Source of the DNA: Lewinellaceae bacterium
GTDB lineage: Bacteria; Bacteroidota; Bacteroidia; Chitinophagales; Saprospiraceae
DNA: 64,000 nt
Reading direction: 5' to 3'
Assembly (NCBI GenBank): GCA_016710765.1
Contig: JADJUJ010000006.1
Location: 248,001-312,000, forward strand
A program made the position numbers and the translations under genes. Below, piece by piece: positions 36,167 through 44,698 of this stretch (position 1 is its first letter; each line of letters begins with the position of its first letter). Under the pieces are notes generated by a model. The model saw only the letters and a list, made by a program, of their open reading frames with translations. It searched no databases and was not told where the DNA came from.

Positions 36167-37083
36167 AGGACCTACATCCACAAGTGCCCCTGGGGCGATT
36201 GTGTGGGTTGTTTGACAAGAGTCGCCAGGCCTTTTACCAAAGGCAACAGGTCATCTATAAACAAGCTATAGAGGAGCATTTTATCATGAGCCAGGTTAGC
36301 AACATACGGCGCCGGCAACCACGAATCGGAGGCAGGAAGTTATTGGTTATGTTGGAAGGACAAGGGATTACGATAGGCAGGGATGCTCTTTTTGATATGC
36401 TTCGAAGCAATAATCTATTGGTACGACGGCGTCGAAACGGGGTACGAACGACCTATAGCAGCCATTGGTTAAGGAAATACCCCAATTTGATTCGGCACTT
36501 TGAACCAATTGGCCCTAATCAACTCTGGGTGAGTGATATCACGTATTTGGAAACCACTGAAGGCTTTTTGTATTTATTTTTGATAACTGATGCCTATTCG
36601 AAAAAGATTCTGGGCTTCAACATCGCTGACAACCTGGAGGCGGACAATGCCGTAGATGCCTTGCAAATGGCCCTCAAGCCAATGAAAGAGAACTGCTCTG
36701 GATTGATTCACCACTCCGACCGCGGAGTGCAGTATTGCTCAGACAAGTATGTGAAAGCCCTGAACAAACGAAACATAGGGATTAGTATGACCGAAAACGG
36801 CGATCCGCTTGAGAATGCCATCGCCGAACGTGTCAACGGTATTTTGAAGGATGAATGGTTGTATGAACTGGGTAAAATGGATAAGTCCGGTATGCGTAAA
36901 ATCATTCCACAAATTATCCACATTTACAACAACGAACGGCCACATTTGAGCCTGAATATGCTGACACCAAATGTTGCGCACCAAGGAGGCGGAGAACTAA
37001 AAAGACGCTGGAAAAACTACTATCGTTCTACCAGAGAACCTCAAGAATCAAACGCGAGTTCTTCACATATTAACACGGGCTAA
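36163..37083 (+). CDS. IS3-family transposase OrfB (DDE integrase domain)
   Basis: The protein has 306 residues, with an N-terminal HTH_21-type region (SNIRRRQPRIGGRKLLVML) and an rve integrase core. The catalytic acids lie in WVSDITYLET, LIHHSDRGVQYCSD and NAIAERVNGILKDEW. The end YNNERPHLSLNMLTPN is family-typical. The frame is intact, so the element may still be active. Confidence 0.93.
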   Translation: MKDLHPQVPLGRLCGLFDKSRQAFYQRQQVIYKQAIEEHFIMSQVSNIRRRQPRIGGRKLLVMLEGQGITIGRDALFDMLRSNNLLVRRRRNGVRTTYSSHWLRKYPNLIRHFEPIGPNQLWVSDITYLETTEGFLYLFLITDAYSKKILGFNIADNLEADNAVDALQMALKPMKENCSGLIHHSDRGVQYCSDKYVKALNKRNIGISMTENGDPLENAIAERVNGILKDEWLYELGKMDKSGMRKIIPQIIHIYNNERPHLSLNMLTPNVAHQGGGELKRRWKNYYRSTREPQESNASSSHINTG

Positions 37084-37163
37084 CAAAAGAAAAAAGAAGC
37101 AAAAAAGAAAAAACAAATAATGATAATAACTAATCTAATTGTAAACTTTTTTAGGACGGGTCA

Positions 37164-37378
37164 GGAGGAGGTTGAGGAGGTTGAGGAGTAAAGGAGAGGT
37201 TGAGGAGGTTGAGGAGAGGATAGGAAGTCTGACTCGTCCTACTCCTCCTCCCACTCCTCCCACTCCTCCATCTCCTCCTCCTCCTCCCACTCCTCCCACT
37301 CCTCCATCTCCTCCTTCTCCTCCTTCTCTCCTCTTCTCAACCTCCTCAACCTCTCCTTTCCTCCTCAACCTCCTCCCT
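37164..37378. repeat. GA-rich to CT-rich inverted low-complexity tract
   Basis: The left part repeats GAGGTTGAGGAG and GGAGAGG words. The right part is its complement (CTCCTCAACCTC, CTCCTTTCC). The centre is CTCC(C/T)A words. The first 50 and last 55 bases can pair over most of their length, giving a very long hairpin in the space between the convergent acs and SulP genes. The left part continues across the insertion sequence to 35729-35762, so the element landed inside this tract. Confidence 0.8.
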
Positions 37379-37413
37379 TAAAAAAAAACCACCCTCATTT
37401 TACAACGGGGTGG
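37379..37413 (-). terminator. intrinsic terminator of the SulP gene
   Basis: On the minus strand CCACCC and GGGTGG pair and are followed by nine T residues. It lies 60 bases beyond the SulP stop. Confidence 0.75.
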
Positions 37414-37472
37414 GCATTCTTCTTAAACCTTCTTGCTGTATCTTGCGGAGATGGGCTCAGGCTGGCATGGTA

Positions 37473-39104
37473 TTAAATGGCCAACGTTGGTTCCGTCTCC
37501 TTTTTATTGTTGCTATCGTCGCGATGAATAATGCTGACGAAATCGGTTTCGTTGAAGCGGTAGGCATCACGGAATCCTTTGAGTGTTAGTTTGATATTCT
37601 TTGCCGGCGCATTCACCTGGCTGAATTCCCGGATGATTTCGAGCACGTCGAGGTCGATGTAGGCGCTGTCGCTGGCGTCAATTTCCATATGAGATTTTTC
37701 GGGCAGGTGCTCCAGTGTGAGTTTAATGGCGCCTTTGTTTAGGAAGGAGACTTCTTGGGAAAGTTGTATCCGAATAAGGTCACCTTCGTGGTATTCCTCC
37801 TTGTGAAAAAAGTAGGCGTTTTTGAGGTTGCCCCGAAGGATGGCAAACACACTAGCGCCGAGTCCGATGAGAATACCGGTGAGTAAATCGGTGAATACCA
37901 CGGAGAGCACTGTAATGACAAAGGGCCACCACTGGTACTTGCCATTGGCCCACATTTGTTTGAAAATGGAGATTTTGGTGAGTTTGTAACCGACCACCAG
38001 CAGAACAGCGGCCAGTGCTGCCAGGGGGATTTTATTGAGCAGCCCGGGTATAAGACTGGCACTCACCAACAGCAGGATGCCATGGTAAATACTGGCCATT
38101 TTAGTTTGTGCACCTGCGTTGATGTTGGCCGAACTGCGTACAATCACTGAGGTGATGGGGAGGCCGCCGATCAGACCGGAAATGATGTTGCCAATACCCT
38201 GTGCTTTGAGTTCCTGATTGGTGCTGCTGGTGCGTTTTTGAGGGTCGATTTTATCCACTGCTTCAATCGACAAAAGGGTTTCAATCGATGCTACTGCGCA
38301 AATGGTGATGGCGGTAATGAGCACCTTGGTTTGAAAAATCTGTGAAAAATCGGGAAAACTAAACTGGCCCAGAAATGAACTAAAGTTGGTTGGGATGGGT
38401 ATCTGAACCAGGTGTTCTGTGCGGATGACCCAGGACCCACCGATACGTTGGAACAACAAATTGAGCAAAACACTAACGATAACGGCTACCAAAGCACCTG
38501 GAATGACCGACAAGCGCTTGCGTACCGCTGGGCGTTCCCACAAAATAAGGATGGCCAGCGAAACGATGGTTACCACCGTGGCGCCGGGATGGATAAATTC
38601 TGTGATGCCGCGCCAAATGGCGGAAAACGTATTGTCGCCATCGGCCTGAAGAAAATCGAAATCGCCTTCGGCATCGGCATCATAACCAAAAGCATGCGGT
38701 ATTTGCTTGAGGATGATGATGATACCGATGGCCGACAGCATGCCTTTGATAACGCTGTTGGGGAAATAATTGGCAATGCCTCCGGCGCGGACAATGCCCA
38801 GTATCAACTGCATGACACCCGCCAGCACTACTGCTACCAGGAAGACCTCAAAACTGCCAAGCTGTTGAATGGCGACCAGCACAATGGCCGTCAGGCCCGC
38901 AGCGGGACCGCTGACGCTGGTATGTGAGTTACTCATGGCGCCAACAACAAGTCCGCCGACAATACCTGAAATGAGTCCGGAAAAAAGTGGTGCTCCTGAA
39001 GCGAGGGCTATGCCCAAACACAGCGGAACAGCAATGAGGAAGACTACGATGGCTGCTGGAACATCGTTTTTCCAAAGCAAGAAGTTTTTAAAATTATTCA
39101 TCAA
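37473..39104 (-). CDS. SulP-family anion transporter
   Basis: The protein has 543 residues. The N-terminal two thirds holds 10-12 membrane helices with SulP landmarks (VPAAIVVFLIAVPLCLGIAL, SNSHTSVSGPAAGLTAIVL, KAQGIGNIISGLIGGLPITS with VIVRSSANINAGA). The last 100 residues form a short STAS-like domain (VSFLNKGAIKLTLEHLPEKS, DVLEIIREFSQ). Members move sulfate, bicarbonate or other anions with Na+ or H+. The substrate cannot be settled here: no carbonic anhydrase or sulfate-assimilation gene is adjacent. Confidence 0.9.
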   Translation of the reverse strand: MMNNFKNFLLWKNDVPAAIVVFLIAVPLCLGIALASGAPLFSGLISGIVGGLVVGAMSNSHTSVSGPAAGLTAIVLVAIQQLGSFEVFLVAVVLAGVMQLILGIVRAGGIANYFPNSVIKGMLSAIGIIIILKQIPHAFGYDADAEGDFDFLQADGDNTFSAIWRGITEFIHPGATVVTIVSLAILILWERPAVRKRLSVIPGALVAVIVSVLLNLLFQRIGGSWVIRTEHLVQIPIPTNFSSFLGQFSFPDFSQIFQTKVLITAITICAVASIETLLSIEAVDKIDPQKRTSSTNQELKAQGIGNIISGLIGGLPITSVIVRSSANINAGAQTKMASIYHGILLLVSASLIPGLLNKIPLAALAAVLLVVGYKLTKISIFKQMWANGKYQWWPFVITVLSVVFTDLLTGILIGLGASVFAILRGNLKNAYFFHKEEYHEGDLIRIQLSQEVSFLNKGAIKLTLEHLPEKSHMEIDASDSAYIDLDVLEIIREFSQVNAPAKNIKLTLKGFRDAYRFNETDFVSIIHRDDSNNKKETEPTLAI

Positions 39105-39189
39105 GGATGTTAGGTTTAAACAAATGACATCTTCAGCAGACGGAAGTCAGCTGAACTCGACGCAGAGTGGCGTCAATCCAGTACATAGT

Positions 39190-39519
39190 TTAAACGAACT
39201 TGGGAGGCGGGGTCGCCACAGCGGGATGGTTATCCGACTGGAAGTGCGGCGTAGGTTCGGGATGCGGAACGCGAAGATTTTCAGCCAATGCCATCCTGTT
39301 GTAAAGGGGGGTGAAACTGTCCTGGGCTGCGTTTTTATCTTCTTTCGGGCAATCCTTTTTGGGCGTCGGTTCGTCAGATTCCTCGTCCAAGTCGAGGTTG
39401 CAGGTACAAACTGCTGTCTCGTTAAGTGCGTTGAGTTGTTGGAAATGACTGGCTGTGGTTCCCAGGAGGGCACCATACAGCATAATCATCAACAAACTTT
39501 TTGGCATGAACCTAAGCAT
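39190..39519 (-). CDS. small secreted or membrane protein of unknown function
   Basis: The protein has about 109 residues from ATG 39519, with a signal-like segment (SLLMIMLYGALLGTTASHF). The rest is polar, with a CTC pair, an acidic block (LDLDEESDEPTPKKDCPKED) and a Pro-rich end VATPPPKFV. Small Bacteroidetes proteins of this build, with two or three Cys and a PPPKFV-like end, are common but unnamed. It lies upstream of the SulP gene and is divergent from the oxidoreductase. Confidence 0.5.
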   Translation of the reverse strand: MLRFMPKSLLMIMLYGALLGTTASHFQQLNALNETAVCTCNLDLDEESDEPTPKKDCPKEDKNAAQDSFTPLYNRMALAENLRVPHPEPTPHFQSDNHPAVATPPPKFV

Positions 39520-39644
39520 AGTGCAAATAACGCAACTTGCTGTAAATTGTTTGATATTTTGTCCCAAAAAAATAGCATTCCACCCCTCTTTTTTTTATTT
39601 TCGCTGTGCAAAAGCAGTGAACATGCTGCGCTGTAAAACGCGAT

Positions 39645-40610
39645 ATGAAAGCCTTACACCTTCTCGAAATTAACCAACCCTTATCCTATGAAAGCAACCT
39701 GATTCCTATTCCTAAGCCGGGAGAGGCACTGGTTGCCCTGCATGCTGCAGCCTTGAATCATCGGGATGTGTACATAACAAAAGGTCAGTATGCCGGGATA
39801 AAAACGCCGGTCATTCTGGGGAGCGACGGTGCGGGTGACCACAGGGGACAGGCTGTGGTGATATGCCCTTCCCTGAACTGGGGGAAGCACGGACTGCATC
39901 AGGGGGATGATTTTCAGATTGTGGGAATGCCCGGCAATGGCACCTTTGCCGGATTTGTTGCAGTTCCCAAAGCCAATTTGCATCCCAAGCCGGAACACCT
40001 GCGTTGGGAAGAGGCAGCGGCTTTACCTTTGGCTGGCCTGACGGCCTGGCGGGTTTTGTTCAGCCGTTGCCAACTGAAACGCGGTGAAAAAGTGCTTATT
40101 ACGGGTATTGGCGGCGGGGTAGCATTGCTCGCCATGCAATTTGCACTGGCTGTCGGCGCTGAAGTGTGGGTTACCTCCGGTACCGATGAAAAGCTGGACC
40201 AAGCACGTGCGCTTGGCGCATCCGGGAGCGCCAACTACCGCACAGAAGGATGGGATAAGTCCTTGAAACAAAGCGCTGGTGGCTTCAATGTCATCATTGA
40301 TTCCGCCGGTGGGGATGGCTTTTCGGCTTTGCCGGGATTGTGCCTTCCTGGCGCCCGGATCGGCATATACGGTGGTTCAGCGGGGAAAATCACGCATTTG
40401 AGCCCTCAAATACTCTTTTGGAAGCAGATCAGCCTGTTGGGTTCAACCATGGGGAGCAATGCTGAATTTCGAAAAATGCTTCAATTTGTAGCACAGCACC
40501 AGATTCACCCGGTGATCGACCGCGTGTTCCCGCTGGAGCAGGGCAATGAAGCGCTGGCCCATTTGGAACGGGGAGATCAGTTTGGAAAAGTGGTGCTGAA
40601 GATCCAGTAA
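39645..40610 (+). CDS. zinc-independent quinone oxidoreductase-like MDR protein
   Basis: The 321-residue medium-chain dehydrogenase/reductase has GroES-like elements AALNHRDVYITKGQY and GSDGAGDHRGQAVV and an NADP-binding core with VLITGIGGGVALLAMQFALA. It then has AEVWVTSGTDEKLDQARALGA and NVIIDSAGGDGFSALPGLC. Zinc-binding Cys and His residues of alcohol dehydrogenases are absent. Members reduce quinones or enones with NADPH. It stands alone on the plus strand. Confidence 0.85.
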   Translation: MKALHLLEINQPLSYESNLIPIPKPGEALVALHAAALNHRDVYITKGQYAGIKTPVILGSDGAGDHRGQAVVICPSLNWGKHGLHQGDDFQIVGMPGNGTFAGFVAVPKANLHPKPEHLRWEEAAALPLAGLTAWRVLFSRCQLKRGEKVLITGIGGGVALLAMQFALAVGAEVWVTSGTDEKLDQARALGASGSANYRTEGWDKSLKQSAGGFNVIIDSAGGDGFSALPGLCLPGARIGIYGGSAGKITHLSPQILFWKQISLLGSTMGSNAEFRKMLQFVAQHQIHPVIDRVFPLEQGNEALAHLERGDQFGKVVLKIQ

Positions 40611-40649
40611 ACGAGCGCCATGCCTAAATTGGCACAGCGCCTTGTGTTG

Positions 40650-41289
40650 TTACTGCGTGGCGATACACTTGTATTCCGACTTATGTACTTGCACCAGCGT
40701 ATTGGGATCAAAGAACGCGCGTTTGCCGTAAACCGCGAAAAGGCCCTTGGCTTCCCAGTCGGTCGCCGGGCATTCCGGGCGTTTTTCCTCCTCAATTTCG
40801 GTCAGCTTAATCGGTTCCCAGTACCATACTTTCCATTGCCAAGCACGGCAATGGAATCAACGTATTCTGTGCGGAAAGTTCCTTTTGGCCGGGCAAATCG
40901 TATATGACCATCAACTTTTTACCTGATCCGGCATCGGCATCGGTAAACAGGAATTCGCGGTTGATGCCGGCGAATGCTGCGCCGGCGGGCAATTGTACAT
41001 TGTAGTGCGGACCGCCACGGTGGGGGGCAACAATCATGGCTATTCCGGCAGTGTCGCTGCGTTCGGCAATACGAACAGTGTAATTCTGATAAACGTAATC
41101 GAAACTATGGGCTGAAAGTGGCTTGAATTCGCAGTGGTCGCATCCGTTGTAGCCTACCACCGTATCTTTTTTAGCAGCGGGCACCACATCGTTGGCCATA
41201 TCGTTGGCCGAAGGACTGTTTTTACAGGCACTTAAAAAGAGTGAAACAGCCACAAAGGGGATGGATAGCAATAAACAATGTTTGCGCAT
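40650..41289 (-). CDS. lipoprotein of unknown function, one frame break
   Basis: From ATG 41289 the protein has a lipoprotein signal (VAVSLFLSAC) and a body with NGCDHCEFKPLSAHSFDYVY and APHRGGPHYNVQLPAGAAF. The first frame stops at 40807. Removing one base near TTT 40830-40832 continues as VWYWEPIKLTEIEEEKRPEC and ends KSEYKCIATQ at 40650, about 212 residues. The Cys pair NGCDHC could bind metal or form a disulfide. No family was recognised. Confidence 0.6.
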
Positions 41290-42473
41290 AGGACTCTATC
41301 GTTTTTAAAAAATCTGCGCAAAACTACTTCAAAATTCAATGAATGGCGGTGGAAAAATAAAGAAACATGGTTCACGCCGCATTATCAAATGGGAATCAAA
41401 GGTCAGTGTATTTTTAGGAAACATCGCAGTAGCCAACCAATGTCGTATTTTGAAAAAGTTCGGACTGTGCTACCGCAGATTTTTGCGCAGCAAAACATCT
41501 GCGATTTCTGCGGTTTCGGGGACAACTAGTTTGCGCAGCAAACTGAAAGTAACAAACACTCTATTTGTTCCTTTTGTCTTGACAAAAGTAACCAAAAGTC
41601 AGGCTTGTATCCGCGGTTTTGGCTTTGGCGGGCTCGCACCCCAACTCGGTCCGCTGCGGCGGACCTCAAGGGGGGGGGCGGCCGCGCCCCCCGGGGGTTG
41701 CCGGGGGGGAGGGGGCCGGGGTGGGGGGCGGGGTGAAGAGGGGATTTTGCCCGGGTTTTGGGCTCGGGTTTTGGGGGGTCGGTGGGTTGGGGGGGGGTTG
41801 TTACTCGCGGGCCCAACTGGGTGCTCACAGCCGCCTTCAAAGCCCCAAAACCGGGATTATAAGGCCGTCGTAGCGCGACGGTTATGGACAGATGTTTTAC
41901 GCTGAATAGTGATATGGTGCTACCGCAGATTTTTGCGCAGCAAAACATCTGCGGTTTCTGCGGTTTCTGCGGGACAACTAGTTTGCGCAGCAAACTGAAA
42001 GTAACAAACACTACCGATTTGTTACTTTTTGTCTTGACACAAAAAGTAACCAAAAAAGTCAAGGCTGTATGCAAATCCTGCGGTTTTGGGGCTTTGCCGG
42101 CGGGTTCGCACCCAAACTCCGTCCCGCCTTCGGCGGGCCCTCAAACATGGGTGCTCACAGCCGCCTTCAAAGCCCCAAAACCGGGATTTGCATAAGGCCG
42201 GTCGTAGCGCGACGGTTATGGACAGATGTTGTATGCTGAATAGTGCGATGGTACTACCGCAGATTTTTGCGCAGCAAAACATCTGCGGTTTCTGCGGTTT
42301 CTGCGGGACAACTAGTTTGCGCAGCAAACTGAAAAAATCAAGACCGTATGCGGTTTTGTGCCTTTTCAGGCGGTCGGGTCGAGGCGCACTGGTTATGATC
42401 GCCGGGAAAAGAGAAGCGCCACCCCGATTGTTGGGATGGCGCTTCTTTGCGAAAATACTATTGGAACAAAAGT
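41290..42473. other. 1.2-kb non-coding region made of repeats
   Basis: Several long open frames exist on both strands but are low-complexity and differ between the repeat copies, so none is accepted as a gene. The region is filled by the repeat array at 41449-42336. The flanks are plain AT-rich sequence. Confidence 0.7.
41449..42336 (+). repeat. tandem array of a hairpin-rich composite repeat (three copies)
   Basis: Units begin GTGCTACCGCAGATTTTTGC at 41467, 41917 and (as GTACTACCGC) 42251. The first is 450 bases, the second 334, and the third is cut after about 86. Each starts with small hairpins TTTTGC-GCA-GCAAAA and AGTTTGC-GCA-GCAAACT. In unit 2 a perfect 12-bp hairpin follows (GTTACTTTTTGT ... 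ACAAAAAGTAAC, 42021-42050) and then a long inverted repeat (42068-42194, arms TATGCAAATCC...GGTTTTGGGGCTTTG). Unit 1 has a G-rich expansion in the loop. A partial copy lies at 18.2 kb. Confidence 0.85.
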
Positions 42474-43184
42474 CTATTTGCAAGTTTTGCCATATTCGAA
42501 AACATGCTTTTCAAAATCGGTCCAGCGGGTATCGGCGCTGACGGCTTTCTGGAACGACGCACAATCGCCGTACAGCATGCCGAGTGATTCTGTATAATTT
42601 TTCTTGAACAGGCGTTCTGCCGTGCCGCCGGCCTTGCTCACGTAGTAGGATTTGGCATCGCCGCCAGCCAGGGTAACCCCTGCAACACCGAAAGAAGTGG
42701 TTTCCTTGGCATAAGGATCGTGGTAAACCTTGATTTTGCTGGAAAAAGAAGGGTTCAGCAGTTGGACCAAGAGTTTGGTTTCTTTCTTTTTAATCAGTAC
42801 CGTGGCCTGCTCAAAATAAGTGTAACCCTTGCCAATGATGTCCTTGTCGAGGTCGGTGTCTTCCACTTTGGTAGCATCGCTGATAAAATCGTAGGCTCCG
42901 GAGAATTTGTCGAACCCGGAAGGCGGCAGGTACATGAATTTCACGTCTTCAGGCTTGAGTTTGTACTTTTTGCCGTTGGCATCTTTGATTTTGATCTCGT
43001 CGATCAGGCCTTTCTGACGGTCGATGTCGTCGATTTCACCTTCGATCATTTTGCCATCAGCCAGGGTGATGTAGGCCGATTTTTTGTGGGAAAAGGTGAA
43101 GTTGGGCTCCAGGAATTTCTGCGCGTTGAGGCTGCTGCACAGGGCTAACAGTAGGGCCAGTGTGGCAAGTTTTGAGTAATTCAT
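42474..43184 (-). CDS. secreted protein of unknown function
   Basis: The protein has 236 residues from ATG 43184, with a signal peptide (LATLALLLALCSSLNAQ). The mature part includes SAYITLADGKMIEGEIDDID, KYKLKPEDVKFMYLPPSGFD, KKKETKLLVQLLNPSFSSKI and ends FEKHVFEYGKTCK. The 'g..iEG.I..i' opening resembles proteins that start with a small beta-barrel module, and a similar 'LKNGSVFSGTIQSYTPG' opening occurs in the protein at 57478. No catalytic motif was recognised. Confidence 0.6.
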   Translation of the reverse strand: MNYSKLATLALLLALCSSLNAQKFLEPNFTFSHKKSAYITLADGKMIEGEIDDIDRQKGLIDEIKIKDANGKKYKLKPEDVKFMYLPPSGFDKFSGAYDFISDATKVEDTDLDKDIIGKGYTYFEQATVLIKKKETKLLVQLLNPSFSSKIKVYHDPYAKETTSFGVAGVTLAGGDAKSYYVSKAGGTAERLFKKNYTESLGMLYGDCASFQKAVSADTRWTDFEKHVFEYGKTCK

Positions 43185-43228
43185 CATCTGATTGAAATGA
43201 GTTTTAGGTGGAAAAGTCATTGCGTTTT

Positions 43229-44071
43229 TTAGTTAAAATACAAGGTTAAAAATAGCATAAATTCCCGGTACACCAGGTAGAAAAAACCAAGAAAAATCAT
43301 AAAAACCGCCGATTTTATGGCGGTGGGCAGCCATGTTTGTCCGTAAAAGCGCTTCTGGCTTAAATAGACATAGGGCAACAGCATGGAGAACAGTACCATG
43401 AGCAAGGGCGCCTCCTTGATTTTTAGCGTCCATACCACCAGCGGGGCGAAAAAGCCAAAGAAAAACAGGAAAAAGGTAAACCAATGGGTGGTAAAAACGA
43501 GATGACAGGCGTAATAGGGGTATTTTCTGTAATACAGCAACATGAGCGCCAGCGCCAACAATGGGATATAGAAGTATAAGCCCGCCTTGGTATAACGACT
43601 GATTTTTTCATCCATGCGCTCAATGGCTTGCGGGGAGGAGATGTTGTGTTCCTGTGCATAGGTGTCGATTTGGTCTTTTACCAACTGGCCACTCCAGTCG
43701 CGCGTTTTGCCGTTGTACACATACTCGAAGCGCGGCGCCAGCATGTCGCTCTGGCCGTAGAACAAGAAGAACAGAATGTTCACTACAATGAACAGTTGCA
43801 GGGGCGCAACGTATGGTTTTCTTTTTCCGCCCAAATAATCGACCGACAACTGGCCCGGTTTGGAGACCAGCAACCACAGCGTTCGCAGCAGTTTGGAATC
43901 GAAATGCGTAAAATGCTCAAACATTTCCCGCAGGTATTTTCGGAAGGAAAAATCCGCTGTGAATACGCGTTTTTCGCCGCAAGTGCTGCAAAATTTCCCT
44001 TCCAGGGTAGTGCCACAACTGGGGCATTCCGCTCCTGGTGTTCCGATGGGCTGGCTGGTCATGGCTGGCAT
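43229..44071 (-). CDS. DUF3667 protein, zinc ribbon plus membrane domain
   Basis: The protein has about 280 residues. A zinc ribbon opens it (CPSCGTTLEGKFCSTCGEKR), followed by FSFRKYLREMFEHFTHFDSK and LLRTLWLLVSKPG, then YLGGKRKPYVAPLQLFIVVN. Five membrane helices complete it. This combination is the DUF3667 family of Bacteroidetes; the role is unknown. The start is placed at 44071 (44062 is also possible) because the longer frame would overlap the upstream gene fully. Confidence 0.82.
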   Translation of the reverse strand: MPAMTSQPIGTPGAECPSCGTTLEGKFCSTCGEKRVFTADFSFRKYLREMFEHFTHFDSKLLRTLWLLVSKPGQLSVDYLGGKRKPYVAPLQLFIVVNILFFLFYGQSDMLAPRFEYVYNGKTRDWSGQLVKDQIDTYAQEHNISSPQAIERMDEKISRYTKAGLYFYIPLLALALMLLYYRKYPYYACHLVFTTHWFTFFLFFFGFFAPLVVWTLKIKEAPLLMVLFSMLLPYVYLSQKRFYGQTWLPTAIKSAVFMIFLGFFYLVYREFMLFLTLYFN

Positions 44072-44072
44072 T

Positions 44073-44612
44073 TTAAGGGTAAATTTTAAATCCCGCCTTT
44101 CGGATCCAGGGCTTTTGGGCGGCTTCCAGGTGGCTTCGGATGGCTGCGGGCGTTTTATACTGGCGCAGCACTTCAATGTAGCACATTTCCAGGATGGCTG
44201 ATGGGAAAAAGTCGATGCTCCCAGTGTAACCGCTCAGTATGGTAGCATGGGTGCTCAGCCGAAAGGCAGTGATCTGTTTGGTGGGAACTTTCAGCATGTT
44301 TTCCACAGAAAGGTGAATCACGCGGTCTTTCCACCGACCCTTGCTGGCGAGCGCCAGGTCTTCCAGGGAATACGCTTGCTCGCGCAACATCAGGGCGCCG
44401 GCAGTTCCGGGAAAAGCGAGGTAAAGCATGGTGTAGGAAGACTGCCGGTTGAATTCATCCAAACGGCTCTCCAGTTCCGAAACGGTGCTTACCCTGCGGT
44501 GCGTGTGCGCAATGCCGGTGTTTGCCTGTATGAATTCGAGCACCGAGGCAACAGAGTGTTTGTTGCGCGGATCGTTTTTCCATTCGCCTTCCAGGCAAAA
44601 TATTTTGGCCAT
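44073..44612 (-). CDS. DUF6642-like protein
   Basis: This is a 179-residue cytoplasmic protein. It starts MAKIFCLEGEWKNDPRNKHS, a conserved-looking signature. Further blocks are TMLYLAFPGTAGALMLREQ, VIHLSVENMLKVP and ILSGYTGSIDFFPSAILEM. The pattern resembles small CHAT/caspase-like folds, but the usual His and Cys are not in place. The family is recorded as DUF6642 as far as I recall. Its stop is 1 base before the DUF3667 start, so the two are translationally close. Confidence 0.6.
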   Translation of the reverse strand: MAKIFCLEGEWKNDPRNKHSVASVLEFIQANTGIAHTHRRVSTVSELESRLDEFNRQSSYTMLYLAFPGTAGALMLREQAYSLEDLALASKGRWKDRVIHLSVENMLKVPTKQITAFRLSTHATILSGYTGSIDFFPSAILEMCYIEVLRQYKTPAAIRSHLEAAQKPWIRKAGFKIYP

Positions 44613-44698
44613 TTGCAGGGTTTGTGTGGGTACAAGGAGCAGGCCAAAGATAGTACAGGTGTGGAATTTCCCAAAAAACGAGGATGAGTGCTTTTTGG

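Larger units (their letters stand above)
35763..37163. mobile_element. IS3-family insertion sequence, 1401 bp
   Basis: The left end TGACTTGTCCTGAAATAGG and the right end (complement TGACCCGTCCTAAAAAAG) are imperfect inverted repeats of about 25 bases that start TGA and continue GTTTACA. Each end is flanked by GGA, a possible 3-base target duplication, though the surrounding GGA-rich sequence makes this uncertain. Two overlapping frames, orfA and orfB, fill the element, and both are complete. The element lies in the intergenic tract after acs and disrupts no gene. Confidence 0.9.

Noticed and set aside
37135..37381. Frames in the GA/CT tract that give Glu/Gly-rich or Pro-rich peptides
   Set aside because: They arise directly from the short-word repeat, on both strands at once.
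41449..42336. A CRISPR array
   Set aside because: Repeat units are hundreds of bases long and internally structured, only three are present, and there are no regular spacers or cas genes.
41339..42541. Several 150-190-codon frames on both strands across the repeat array
   Set aside because: They are rich in Gly, Pro and Arg from G-runs, change between repeat units, and have no recognisable start region or domain.
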